64,000 bases of DNA from positions 114,817 to 178,816 of the forward strand of contig SJRY01000235.1 of assembly GCA_011319805.1 (NCBI GenBank), in the 5' to 3' direction. The DNA comes from Macrocybe gigantea (taxonomy: Eukaryota; Basidiomycota; Agaricomycetes; Agaricales; Callistosporiaceae). Below are positions 1 to 9,786 of this stretch, one piece after another. The position numbers and the translations under genes are program-made. The notes under the pieces are model-generated. The model had not been told where the DNA came from, ran no database searches, and saw nothing but the letters and a program-made list of their open reading frames with translations. Every line of letters starts with the position of its first letter. The first letter of the stretch is position 1.

Positions 1-1
1 C

Positions 2-1486
2 CTTTATCATTCCAGTGTGATATCCTCTCAACCTCACCTTTCGAAGCATAAAAACAATGGCCACATCGCGACACCGAAGGATCATTTGCAGCCTCACAGT
101 GACGGTCCCCACAGAAGCCTCTCGTTTCAACCTTCCTACGCATCTCATTCTACAAACAATGCCAGGCCTCATAGAGCATCGACTTTCTCGACGGCTGCGA
201 CTGGCCCCAAGGAAGTTCGCTCCATCGTCACAACGGCCCGTCCAGCTCAGACCCAGACCTCTTTGCCTCATATGCCGGACGCGACGCTTTCTCTACGAAC
301 GGTGGCTACCCCTCCTTCTCACTTGGCGCGGCCGACTGTCGCGCACGCGCCCGTACCGACATACCCGACGTTGTCTGCCGATACACCCTCCTCTGCCGTC
401 GCGCAGCTAACTCGCGCAGCCATATACAATGCACCTTTGCCGCCTCTCCCCACCCAACAGTCCCCAGTGACGTCTTCCCAGACAAACCAGACCTTTGCGG
501 TGCAGACCACCGTCGGGCTAGCTCAACAGCAAGCGTTTGCCGCGCAGAACGCAGTTGGAGGGCAGGCACCCTCGACTGCGACTCAGCTGGGGCAGCAAAC
601 GGGCACCATCCTGAAGCAGGTCGGCAAAAACGCGCTCAACTTCGCTGGTGGCGCTCTTGCCGCCAGCCTTGGGATTCAGACCAGCGCATTTGGAAAGAGC
701 GGTGCCGTCGGCGGTGCGATCGTCAACGGTTCGGCGGACGGTGATGTCGTTGCTTCCTTGGCGAACAGCTTGTCGAACATGAGTGCCCAAGACTCAAATG
801 TGGATTCCTCGCAGTTGCAAGTGGCACTGCAGGGACAGCCAGCTGTCGATTATCAGGCTCTCATCAATTCATTCATGCAGCAACAACAACAGCAACAGCA
901 GCAACAAACGCAGGCCGTCGCCGTCGACTACCAGGCTATCATTGCGCAACTCCAACAGCCTCAACAAGCTGCCGCGACTCAGCTGGCTGCATTGCAACAA
1001 CAACAACGGCAGCAACAACAGCTTCAACAGCCGCAACAAGTTGTCCAAAGCGTTTCTGCTGTCAATCCGATGGCGACCTACAATGCACAGCTGCAGGCGA
1101 CGCAGCAACAGTACCAGGCCGCTCTACAGGCACAAGCACAGCAGATGAACGCTGTCGTCTCACAGCAGCAAGCGCTTCTGCAACAACAGCAATTGCGACT
1201 GCAGCAGCAGCGCATTCAGCAAGCGCAAGCCGTAGGTGGGCGACGACCACAGCAACCGGCCGCAGGTACTGTTGGACAGCAGCAGCAGTCGGGTTTGAAC
1301 ACGTTCCTCTCTGGCGTCGGGAACGTCCTCTCCGCATTCGCGGATGCTTCGGGCAACGGCAATGACGCCGGAAATGGCGGAGACGGCGGTGCCGGTGCCG
1401 GCGATCCTTCCGAGACGGTCGGTTTAGTCGACTTTTTCAACAATCTAGGTCAAGAGGTTTCGGCAGATTCATCAGACTCCTATTAA
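2..1486 (+). CDS. Gln/Ala-rich protein of unknown function, 5' end missing
   Basis: The reading frame is already open at the left edge of the window and runs to a TAA at 1484-1486, so this is the 3' part of a longer gene; no in-frame ATG lies near the edge. The first third is rich in Ser, Thr, Pro and His. A short Gly/Ala-rich hydrophobic stretch lies around 640-720 (residues NFAGGALAASLG). The rest is dominated by Gln, with CAA/CAG runs at about 870-910 and 990-1040, and ends in a Gly/Asn/Asp-rich stretch and an acidic tail. No enzymatic domain is recognised. Low-complexity Q-rich proteins in fungi are often transcriptional or RNA-binding regulators, but nothing here proves that. The frame is long and strongly biased, which supports real coding. 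Confidence 0.6.
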   Translation, partial: LYHSSVISSQPHLSKHKNNGHIATPKDHLQPHSDGPHRSLSFQPSYASHSTNNARPHRASTFSTAATGPKEVRSIVTTARPAQTQTSLPHMPDATLSLRTVATPPSHLARPTVAHAPVPTYPTLSADTPSSAVAQLTRAAIYNAPLPPLPTQQSPVTSSQTNQTFAVQTTVGLAQQQAFAAQNAVGGQAPSTATQLGQQTGTILKQVGKNALNFAGGALAASLGIQTSAFGKSGAVGGAIVNGSADGDVVASLANSLSNMSAQDSNVDSSQLQVALQGQPAVDYQALINSFMQQQQQQQQQQTQAVAVDYQAIIAQLQQPQQAAATQLAALQQQQRQQQQLQQPQQVVQSVSAVNPMATYNAQLQATQQQYQAALQAQAQQMNAVVSQQQALLQQQQLRLQQQRIQQAQAVGGRRPQQPAAGTVGQQQQSGLNTFLSGVGNVLSAFADASGNGNDAGNGGDGGAGAGDPSETVGLVDFFNNLGQEVSADSSDSY

Positions 1487-1752
1487 CAGCGTGTCGAGTT
1501 CAGATCTGGAGCAGGCTAGTTAGGTGTATCGTATGTGCTAGAATGTCGCTTTGTCGGTCTCGAATGCCGCAGTGTCCACTATTTAATTTAAAATCTATAT
1601 CGAGCGACAACAGTTGTAATGAAGAATGGGGAGTCAGATGGTACGTGACGTGCTTTGTGCAATGGTGCGCACCAGAAGAAGGGTAATATACAAAGTTTGT
1701 GGTGCACCTCTTTGACGAAAGTGGGCTGATAGTATAAATGAAATCTACGAAA

Positions 1753-2494
1753 CTATGATGATCCAACCGTGAATGACTCTCCGCATCCACAAGCGTCCTT
1801 AATGTTAGGGTTCTTGAACGTGAACTTGGCACTGCGACGACGTGATGAGTGTATTGCCTCAAGAACAGATAAACGACATGCACGGACCTGAGAGCATCTT
1901 CCGTCCAGTCCATCTCGCTTCCAATTATGGAAAACAAGGCCTTGCTGTCAATGAGCACCCGGACTCCATCCTGTTCGACAACCTCGTCAAACTTCCCCGG
2001 CTTGTCCACATATTCTAGGTGGTAGGAGAGGCCCGCACAGCCCTTGTTCCGCACGCCTATACGGATGAGCTGTGGGTGGGGACCGTTCAGTAGATTTCGC
2101 AGACGCGAGACGGCTTTTGGCGTCTAATATGTGCAAAATTAGTTAGCGCAGGCGGCGGTGACGGCGAATAAACAGAAACGTACCATAGACAAAGCCGCTT
2201 TCGTCGATCGTATCTTTGGTCTAGGTTTTTCTATCTTTGGGGCCGGTGGAGGACGTGCAGCGACTTGAGGAGCAGCTGCGTCTGATGGGATAGATGCAGG
2301 AGAAGTTGGAGCGATCGCCGGAGATGTTTCGCCAAGAGTTGGTGGGTGTAACAATCAGGCCGAGAACGTGTTGCAGACATCATTGCGCGTCTGACCGGAA
2401 CAAGGGTGGTCGAGCAGCACGGATATAAGAAAGGGAGGGAGGAGTAGCGAGCTGCATGTTGGAGGCGGGACAGACGGTATATCGAGGAGGACAT
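1753..2494 (-). CDS. Mitochondrial IscA-type iron-sulfur assembly protein
   Basis: The protein belongs to the HesB/IscA (A-type) family, which helps mature mitochondrial 4Fe-4S proteins. The conserved core reads from about 2120 down to 1900 and includes RIGVRNKGCAGLSYHLEY. After an intron at 1832-1887 the last exon gives KFTFKNPNIKDACGCGESF. The three conserved Cys (one in GCAGLSY, two in CGCGES) that hold the cluster are all present. The stop TAG is at 1753-1755. A second intron begins near 2183, after a Pro/Ala/Lys-rich stretch that may be the linker after the targeting peptide. The 5' end is not resolved: candidate ATGs near 2457 and 2494 need an intron or frame change to join this frame. 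ISA1-type is more likely than ISA2-type, by similarity of the core. Confidence 0.85.
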
Positions 2495-2603
2495 GAATAA
2501 AAAGTCGACTCTGGCCCGCGTTCCGACTCCGAGTTAAGCTGACATACTTTGCTTGTCTTTGTTTTGTTTTTTTAAGCAACCAATCAGAATGCGTGGATTT
2601 CTA

Positions 2604-4031
2604 TCAATCTTGAGGTGGTACATAAGGCTCAACCAGCATCTTGCTAAACTCCTTCAGTTTCTCCGGTCCTCTGACTTCCTCCGTTAGCAGTGGCAGCTGA
2701 ACAATGTGGAAGAATTCGTCATAAAGTTCATGGGCCTCCGCCAGATACTTTTGCTGCATCTTATGTCTCACGCTGCAGTGTTCACATTTTGAAACTAAGC
2801 AGACCGATGAGTCTACAAAGTCCGGAACGTGGGCAGAATACGTACATTTCTTTGGGAACAGAAGCTGGTTTACCACAATATTATGGGTGTCAATTTCGTA
2901 TGAAGTCAGTTCTTGAACAAGCCGTTCCGTCTCGTACAGGGATAGGAACTCGGATATGCAGACGCAAACGAACGTTGTCTTTTCCTGTTCACGTCGAGTA
3001 GGAAAGATAGAAACTTCTTCGGCTTAAAAATTCGCGCTTACCGGATCTTTGAATTGGGTATTGACTTCTGTGATAACAGCACGCATGGCTTCTAGTTTGG
3101 CGAACATGTCTTCCTGCGATCCAGCTTCGCCGCCCATCATGCTAGACATCTACATTCAAAAATATTATGTTTTGCAAGAAAGCTCACAGAAATCACAGCA
3201 ATCTTACCTGGCTGATCATAGGTCCAAACCGTGAACCCAACGTGCTCAGCTTTCCCAAGGCCTTCTCCAACACGGTAGGGAATGACAAAAAACGTAGGGT
3301 GTGGCCTGTAGGAGCAGTGTCGAAGACAATCACAGAATATTCCATCGACTTGACATGCCTGAATTAAAAGTGTCAAAGAAACACCCACTCTGCACAACGA
3401 TAAGATGCAGCCTACTTCATGATCTCCGCGAAACTCATGGCTTCATCAACACCCGGGATAGCGAAGGCAAGATCTTGCATCATAGAACCCATCATTCCGT
3501 TCGAATCCGCTAATGCTCGCCGCTCAGCCCCAAATCAAACGAACACGCCAGTCGACGAGATGCACGTACACTGCTCGACCATTTCTTGAATAGCACTTGT
3601 GGGATCAATCTCCATCGCAAATAGGTTGTCAAAGCCGTTGACCTTTGTCGCATCTTTAGAGAACTTCTGGCCGAAAGCGTCGGAGAGATTGTGCGCCGGA
3701 TCGGTGGACTTTCGCGCTTTTGTCAAGCCTAGGATCACGATAAAACTTGCACAGTAACATACTATTAGCAGTACGGATTTGCGGCACTTGGCAAGTTGAA
3801 TAGCGAGGGAGCACGAGGTGGTCGTTTTGCCTGCGCGAATAGCATTTCAGTATATCACCTGCTGACCGCGAGCGTGCCTCTAGACTTGCCGACACCGCCC
3901 TTTCCACCTGCGGGAGTTGTCAGAGTATGCCAATATCAAGAAGATGTGCGTGACATGCCACAAAAAATCCATTTCAACGATGTCTGGTCCAATATATTCT
4001 GCAAAGTCGGTGGGAGTGTTTCCGTGGTCAT
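2604..4031 (-). CDS. GET3: GET3/ArsA-type ATPase for tail-anchored protein insertion
   Basis: This is the cytosolic ATPase that receives tail-anchored membrane proteins and hands them to the GET1/GET2 receptor at the ER. The start ATG is at 4029-4031. Exon 1 ends ..LKWIFC. The deviant P-loop GGKGGVGKT is assembled from three exons. Switch I (STDPAHN), switch II (DTAPTGHT) and the zinc-holding CxxC ([15 protein letters not shown]) follow, and the product ends ..VEPYVPPQD. Two of its introns (3831-3889 and 3908-3958) start with GC instead of GT and flank an 18-nt microexon. Other junctions are GT-AG; one gives VEQ-S-DSNGMMG through a donor GTACGT near 3570. The gene is divergent from SRP68, another ER-targeting gene. 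Identification is firm; length (about 330 residues) fits the family. Confidence 0.95.
3831..3889 (-). other. GC-AG intron 2 of GET3 (59 nt)
   Basis: The donor on the minus strand reads GTCG|GCAAGT, a near-ideal GC-type donor, and the acceptor reads GCGCAG|GCAAAACG. The join restores GVGKTTTS. Using the GT four bases downstream puts the next exon in the wrong frame. Confidence 0.85.
3890..3907 (-). other. 18-nt microexon encoding the GET3 P-loop core
   Basis: On the minus strand this exon supplies GT-GGA-AAG-GGC-GGT-GTC-G, that is GKGGV plus split codons on each side. Joining it to the neighbours gives [13 protein letters not shown], the deviant Walker A motif expected of Get3. Leaving it out, or using GT donors nearby, either removes the P-loop Gly/Lys or shifts the frame. 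Confidence 0.85.
3908..3958 (-). other. GC-AG intron 1 of GET3 (51 nt)
   Basis: Read on the minus strand, the exon ends TTTTGTG and the intron begins GCATGTCACG and ends CCCGCAG. Only this cut gives the full spacing ..IFCGGKGG.. of the family. The nearest GT (three bases upstream) has a poor donor context and would delete one Gly. Confidence 0.8.
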
Positions 4032-4156
4032 CTTGAATGCGAATTAGAGAGAAGCGAAAGAAAGTGGGATTGTGTCTCTCGGGCAAGGGTTGATGATGAC
4101 TGATTGGCGACAGGGCTGACGCGCGTCAATTCATTTTGTTCAGCAACTCCTTCCTT
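4032..4156. promoter_or_regulatory. Short divergent promoter between GET3 and SRP68
   Basis: About 125 bases separate the GET3 start codon from the first candidate SRP68 ATG, so both genes must draw on the same small upstream region, which also has to hold both 5' UTRs. No TATA box is obvious. Confidence 0.55.
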
Positions 4157-6321
4157 TATGATGGATGCCTCAATAAACTGCTGTCATTCAGAGGTATTGA
4201 CGTGTGCTTCATTCTGGATACCATTGTGAACATCGTGATACCTTGTGCAGCGTTGCAGCTCGCCAACGAACAGAGGAACGCATATGGAATGCGATACAAT
4301 GATTTCACTCGTTATCGGTGCGCTGGGCTTTCCTAAGTCTTATTCTCGGAGCAGTATGCTGGAGGTCTTTGTTAGGAAACACTGCGCCAACCGCACCCAC
4401 CGCCTGAGATCCAGTCTGAAAATGACGCATGGCAAAGGTCGAGACTTTAAGAAGCTTCCACCTCTTACGAAGATAACATACGAGAAGGACAGTGAGTGCC
4501 CCATCATACCTTCTTCTAACAGAGGTTTATGTCATCCTTTTCTTTCCAAGTCTCCAATTACTCTTATTCGAAGCGGAACGAGCGTGGGCTTATGCTCAGG
4601 ATCTCATTGCTGAATCATTGAAGCCAAAGATTGAAAGCAAGGGACATTGCGTCACAGTGCAACGGGTCGATTTCGTAGGGCTGTCCATTGGGCGACTCAG
4701 CTTCTGTCGCATTGTCAAACGCTCTATGCCTCGTCTCGCATGTCCGCTGAGAATCTGCTGGAAGTCACGGTTTACACGCTCATACTCAATGGGAGATTTC
4801 TCCGCTATCGCGAAGAATTCGAAGACTCTCTAGTGCAGCTGAGTGTTGCCCGAAGCTTGCTCGACCATCTTGCCTCTTCAGCTACTACGAGCAGGGATCA
4901 GGCCTTGGCTGTTCTGTTTTCGGACGAAATCAGCCCGGAGATCAGATATTGTGCGCACGAACTCGGCAGATCCAAAGCGTACGATATAGACAGGATTGTG
5001 GCGGAAGTTGCACCGAAAAATCAGAACGAGATTGTCGAAGGGTGCGACGCGCTTATCGAAAGGCTGAAAGTTGAGATGAAGGCCAATGGAGGCGAAGAAA
5101 ACAGGAGAAGGCTCAAGGAGCTCACGTGGGAGGGTGAAGCCGTGCCGGTCAGAAACCCGGAACTCGTTGACGTCCTACTCAAGGTCCAAGACGCTGAGCT
5201 GAAGCTCGCTAGCCACAAAAAAGTTTCCAAAGACAGTGAAAGCAAACAGAAGGTGGCCTCGCAAAAGGAAAACCGGTCAAAGAAAGGCGTTGCGGCTTAC
5301 GACGCCATTCTCCTGGCGCTGAGCGATGCGGAAGAAGTGGGAAGAAAGCTAGTCCAGGCGCAACAGGTGTGCTCGTTCATCTTCAGCTGGTTTGGCGTTC
5401 TGATTTTTGGTTGCGCAGGCCAGTGCCTCGAGTTCCGGTTCGATGAGCCGAGGCCGCGATGTTCATTTCGTCCACGCATACATCGTTTTCCAGCTCCTCT
5501 CTCGTCGCATTGAGAGAGATTTGCTCCTCACATCAGCTCTCCTCACGACATTCAAGGATGGAGCGCCGCAGAGCACGAAACATACCTCCGAATCCAAGCG
5601 AGCGCATGTCGACGGCCGGCTGTATCCTGCTGTCGTCAAGCTCTTGGACACAGTTCTTCAAAGTCTGACTCAGATGCGCGCTTTGAACATTGTCGACGAG
5701 AATCCAGACCTCGCTGCCGCGATAGAAGCCAGGACATACTTCGTGCAAGCTCAAAGGTAGATCAAATTCTGTTCAATGGAAAAGATCTCATGTCTTCCGT
5801 CTAGGTGTCTCTACCTTGCTCGCTGTTACGCGCCTCTCCACAGTTATGCCGAAGCGTTAACCCTCATCCAGCATGGCAATCTGCATATCCGCGAAACGCA
5901 CATGGCGCTCTCGTCTGCCGGTTCCGATCCCATCTCGGCCAGGGACCCATCATTCTTCCCTCTAACTGGCGTGGATGTTTCCGAACTGGAGAACGAGCTC
6001 AACGCTGATGGATTCAATTTGAAGAAAGACTGGTTTACCTACAACGGTGGCTCGGCCATCGCCGATCCGACGACGTACAAGAAACCTCTGTTCTTCAATA
6101 TTGCCCTGAACTACATAGAACTCGACATGGATCGCTTATTGGCGCGTGCTGGAAAGGCACCTTCCACACCGGCACCAGCTGCAATACCAGTGGAGCCAGC
6201 ATCTGAGAAGAAGCCTACCAAAACAAAGGTTGAGGAGGTGAGAGCCCCGACACCGGAACCACCAGCTCCAAGTCGTGGTGGATTGAGCAGCTTGTTGGGC
6301 GGATGGTGGGGCAGAAGTTGA
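4157..6321 (+). CDS. SRP68: Signal recognition particle subunit SRP68
   Basis: SRP68 binds SRP RNA and pairs with SRP72 in the particle that targets nascent secretory proteins to the ER. The N-terminal RNA-binding region is clear: LQLANEQRNAYGMRYNDFTR from about 4251, joined over an intron to YRKHCANRTHRLRSSLKMTHGKG at about 4375. The middle (ERAWAYAQDL, LYASSRMSAENLLEV, FRYREEFEDSL) and the C-terminal KPLFFNIALNYIELD region, followed by a basic GGWWGRS tail, also match the family. Introns of about 50-60 bases interrupt it, for example near 5366-5418 and 5758-5803. The very 5' end is unresolved: the frame that gives LSFR-A-LQLANEQ is open back to 4100 without an ATG, while the ATGs at 4157 and 4160 are in another frame. 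A small 5' exon or an indel is possible. It converges on Ku80. Confidence 0.9.
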
Positions 6322-6440
6322 ATTGCAGGAGTATTGTACACGCAATGTATTGTACACAAAAAACGTTGGATAAAGATGAGAGGTCCACGATGAAATGATC
6401 ATGTCCGAGTATCATGCAACGAACTGTAGAGCTTTCAAAT

Positions 6441-9400
6441 TCACGAAATTCGAACAATCAATGAACGTACCTCTTCGGCCCTTTTCTCCGGTATATCAGA
6501 AGCACCGTGAACATCAGCCGCTTCTTCATGGCTGATGAGACTGAGGCTACGGCCGACCTTTTTCACTTCCGACCAGAACTGGGTGTTGCCTGGGTCCGAT
6601 AGACACTTGTTTCTCAGTGCCTGCAGAAACCTGAGTGCAGAAAATGAGACTATGTCCAAAATCTGCCGAGGTGCACTACCACTCACGCATTCCAAGCATC
6701 GATTTCATCCTCCTAAAACATACCTCAAACGTCACTCTCAGTGAGAATGCGAAGGTACGGAATACAGTACCTTCAGACATGTGTCCCTCATGGATCGCAT
6801 GCATTCCAACAACTCAGAGGTTCTCCTGGAAGTGAAAGGTCTCATGACAATCTCCGTTATGACCGTGCCCAGATCTTCCACAGCCTTGGACACAACATCT
6901 CCCTGCTCGAGGTTCTTTCGGAAGTCCGCCAACGGATAAGTTGAACCAATGATTCGGCCTGGGGCTCGTCCTAGATCAACTTCGGGGATACCGATCGAGC
7001 AGGAGTGGGGAGGGGTGCACCAGCAGGCCCTTTTTCATGGCTTGGCAGCGAAGGCTTGGTGGCTTTTGGAAGGTTCTCTTCCTCTTCCTCTTCCGTCTCG
7101 CTGTCATCTGCGGCTGGCTTCTTTTCGGGCGTTCCGGCCACCCTGTTACGCTGAGTTGAGGCTGGCGGGAGTTTGTGCTCCAACAGGAGCAACGTATCGT
7201 CCCCTTCTTCAGCGTGGACATGGCCATCAGCGCGGGTGCGCGCGACTTTCTTTGGAACTGTTTACAAACACTTAGCAGAAAGCATTGTCGATCCTAACTA
7301 TGGCGACGTACCTGAGCGAAGCTTGAAGGTTTCTTTACAGTCTTCGATAGCATCCCGCGCACGCTTTAAGACGCGTTTTGGTGGATCAAAGTACTTCAAT
7401 AGTTCGGGATGAGGAGGCGGAAGCGGATAATTGTTGAGGTCTGATACGACAGCACAATGGAACATGGCTTGTTTGATCCTGTGAAGAGCTGGATTGTATG
7501 ACTGAAGTGTGTCAAACCATGGCAGGCGCGTGCTGAAACAGGTTCAGTCTGAAATACTTGATAGTTAACAGATGCATAGTTACCCGTCTAGCGTGTCCGG
7601 TCTCTTCGACACCAGCGTCCATGAGATCCATGGCATCCACAAACTGATCCATTGCTTCCACTTGCTTTTGTTGGGAAGGTAAGAATGTTCCGTGACGGGT
7701 TCCCCTTTTTTCGAAACCAGGTGGTCAAGAGAGGCGAAAGGGTACTTGCGGACGTCATCGGCGAAAGGCATCTAGACTGAATCAGGACTCCATTCTCTCG
7801 CCATACAAACCATAACGCACTTGAGTAAAAAGGAAACAGTCGACCGATTGAAACATGATTGGTGTCAAGACTCCCATTTTAGGATCCATGCCGTCTTTCG
7901 TGACCCAACGAACGATGGCCATGACATCCTTCTCGTACATAGCTTGAACAATGGAAGATAGCGCTGCTTGTTGCTGGCCTGAGGATGGGTCGGCCCAAAC
8001 ATATTGAATTTCTCCCATGCTGAGCTCACGGCGGAACTGTAGAGTTTCGTGCTTGAGAGAGGAAAGTATGGCAAGAAGATCCTCACTCACATTCTTTCTG
8101 GGGAAGAACCCACAGATGTCCATGCCCTTCTTTGTGGGTAGCCTGGGGAATTGTCCGTCGGGACAAGGTGCATATGTAGTTCCATATTTGTATCCTTTTA
8201 TAAGCTCTTCCTTCTCGACCTTTTCTAAGTGTTCCTCTTTTCCCTTCTGTTCCGGATGGCCATCTTCCAGCATCGGTTCACCTTCCTCCTCCATGCTCAC
8301 GTCCTCGCCCTCCTCGCCCTCATGATCCTCACTCCTATCCACGAAGTACTCGGTTCTCGGTCTGAGCTGCGTAAATGCAACCTGAGAGGCATCAGTGCCA
8401 TCTACACGGTCACGACGTGCAAATTTCTTCCAGCTCTTTGGCCGGGAGACGGCAGTACATTTGCTCGTCTTGATCATTATTTCAAGGGCTTCTTTGGGTT
8501 TGTTCTCTACATCGCCGAGTCGCAAGACGGATCCCATGAGTGTGGACTTGGTCTGTTTGATGTCAGGACGTGCAGCCTCACGCAACGCCAGGGCACAGGT
8601 ACCAATAACACCCGATTTCATTGTTGATATGAAATTTCGATAGAAAGATTCGTTGATTCTCTGGGAAACAGCATCTCGGAATGCCATAAAAGCGGATGAG
8701 AAGTGTGATAGGATACCTTGATGTCCGTCTTGTTGGGTTCTTCGTAAGGAAGCTCCTGGTCGTCAAAATCGACCCCACTGAGGATTGGTGAGACGCCGAT
8801 ATCGGACGGTCGTGAGGGAACATGACGTACACAATTGTCAAACTAACGTCTAGAGAGTTCATCTTCTTGACGGTGGCCTCCCAATCCTCTATCTCCATCG
8901 GATTCGAACCATCTGTCACTAGGATGATTTTTCGTGTCCACTTTTTCCTAGTGCGCAAGTGCTCATCCTGTGTTTCTATTGCAACTATCAGAGCGTCAAT
9001 GGCTGCGCATGCCGTCAAACCGCTGAAATGTTAAAATGACTAGACTACGCACGATCTCCAATTTCACCGGAAGGTTGGAGGGCGTCCAGTTGCCTCAATG
9101 TCTGAGCATTCGGTTGTCCAATAGGAATGTACTCCGAGACGTGTTCATAGCCACCGTTATTGACATGAATGGTATTATCAGAATCTATTTCCAACATGGG
9201 TCGAAGAGAAATGTTCAAACAGGAAGATGGGGGCTGACCTGCGGAACCAAAGATGATGACGCCACATTGGTCAGTCTTGCGTCCGTTGAAGATCTGGATC
9301 CAGGTCAGGCCAAGATGGGAGCTAAAAGCGTGTCCAAAATGGTCACCATTTCCTGAACTTTTAACTTGACAAACTGAAGCGCCCATTCGAGACTGGTGAT

Positions 9401-9574
9401 TTCGATTTGCTTCAAGTCGCCGTTGGTGTCCGGCGGCAGTTCTATGATTCTCTTATTGTTCATGGACGGAGAGACGTCCACGACGAACATCGTAACGGTA
9501 AACTATGCCTTGCGTCAAAAGGTGGCAAGAGGCATTGAACAGGGAGCACATACACCTGCGCGTTCGACTGGCAT
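6441..9574 (-). CDS. KU80: Ku80 DNA end-binding subunit
   Basis: Ku80 with Ku70 forms the ring that binds broken DNA ends for non-homologous end joining and helps protect telomeres. Exon 1 at 9574 gives MPVERAG; an intron with donor GTATGT follows and the next exon reads FTVTMFVVDVSPSM, the start of the vWA-like domain. Further blocks are TDQCGVIIFGSAG, RKIILVTDGSNPMEIEDW and, in the core barrel region, KGYKYGTTYAPCPDG. An acidic insert (DHEGEEGEDVSMEEEGEP) precedes the barrel block. The C-terminal helical DNA-PK-binding-like region runs from about 6930 to 6450. The stop is taken at 6441; a possible 39-nt final intron (donor GTACGT near 6473) would move it to 6399. Start codons of Ku80 and SNF2 are 212 bases apart. 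Confidence 0.92.
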
Positions 9575-9786
9575 GTTGGTGTGACGGTGAGTGATTCACG
9601 CGACGGACAATTAACGCGACAAAAGTCAATCACGTGCTGTGACATGGAGAGAAAGAGTGACAGTAACGGACTCCGCCTCGTCTTTTGCTCGGTCATCACG
9701 GGGGCATTCGTGACTTTTTCTGAATTCTGCAGTTGTTCACAGCGCGACTGTTGACGCGCGACAAATCCGGCAGCACCTTTCCTCCC
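9575..9786. promoter_or_regulatory. Divergent promoter between Ku80 and SNF2
   Basis: The 212 bases between the Ku80 ATG (minus) and the SNF2 ATG (plus) must serve both genes. It contains several CG-rich ACGCG motifs (near 9598, 9617 and 9753), which resemble MCB/MBF-type cell-cycle elements; that reading is only suggestive. Confidence 0.45.

Noticed and set aside
8880..8925. B-box-like GGTTCGAATCC on the minus strand
   Set aside because: It lies inside the conserved Ku80 coding exon (TDGSNPMEIEDW) with no A-box.
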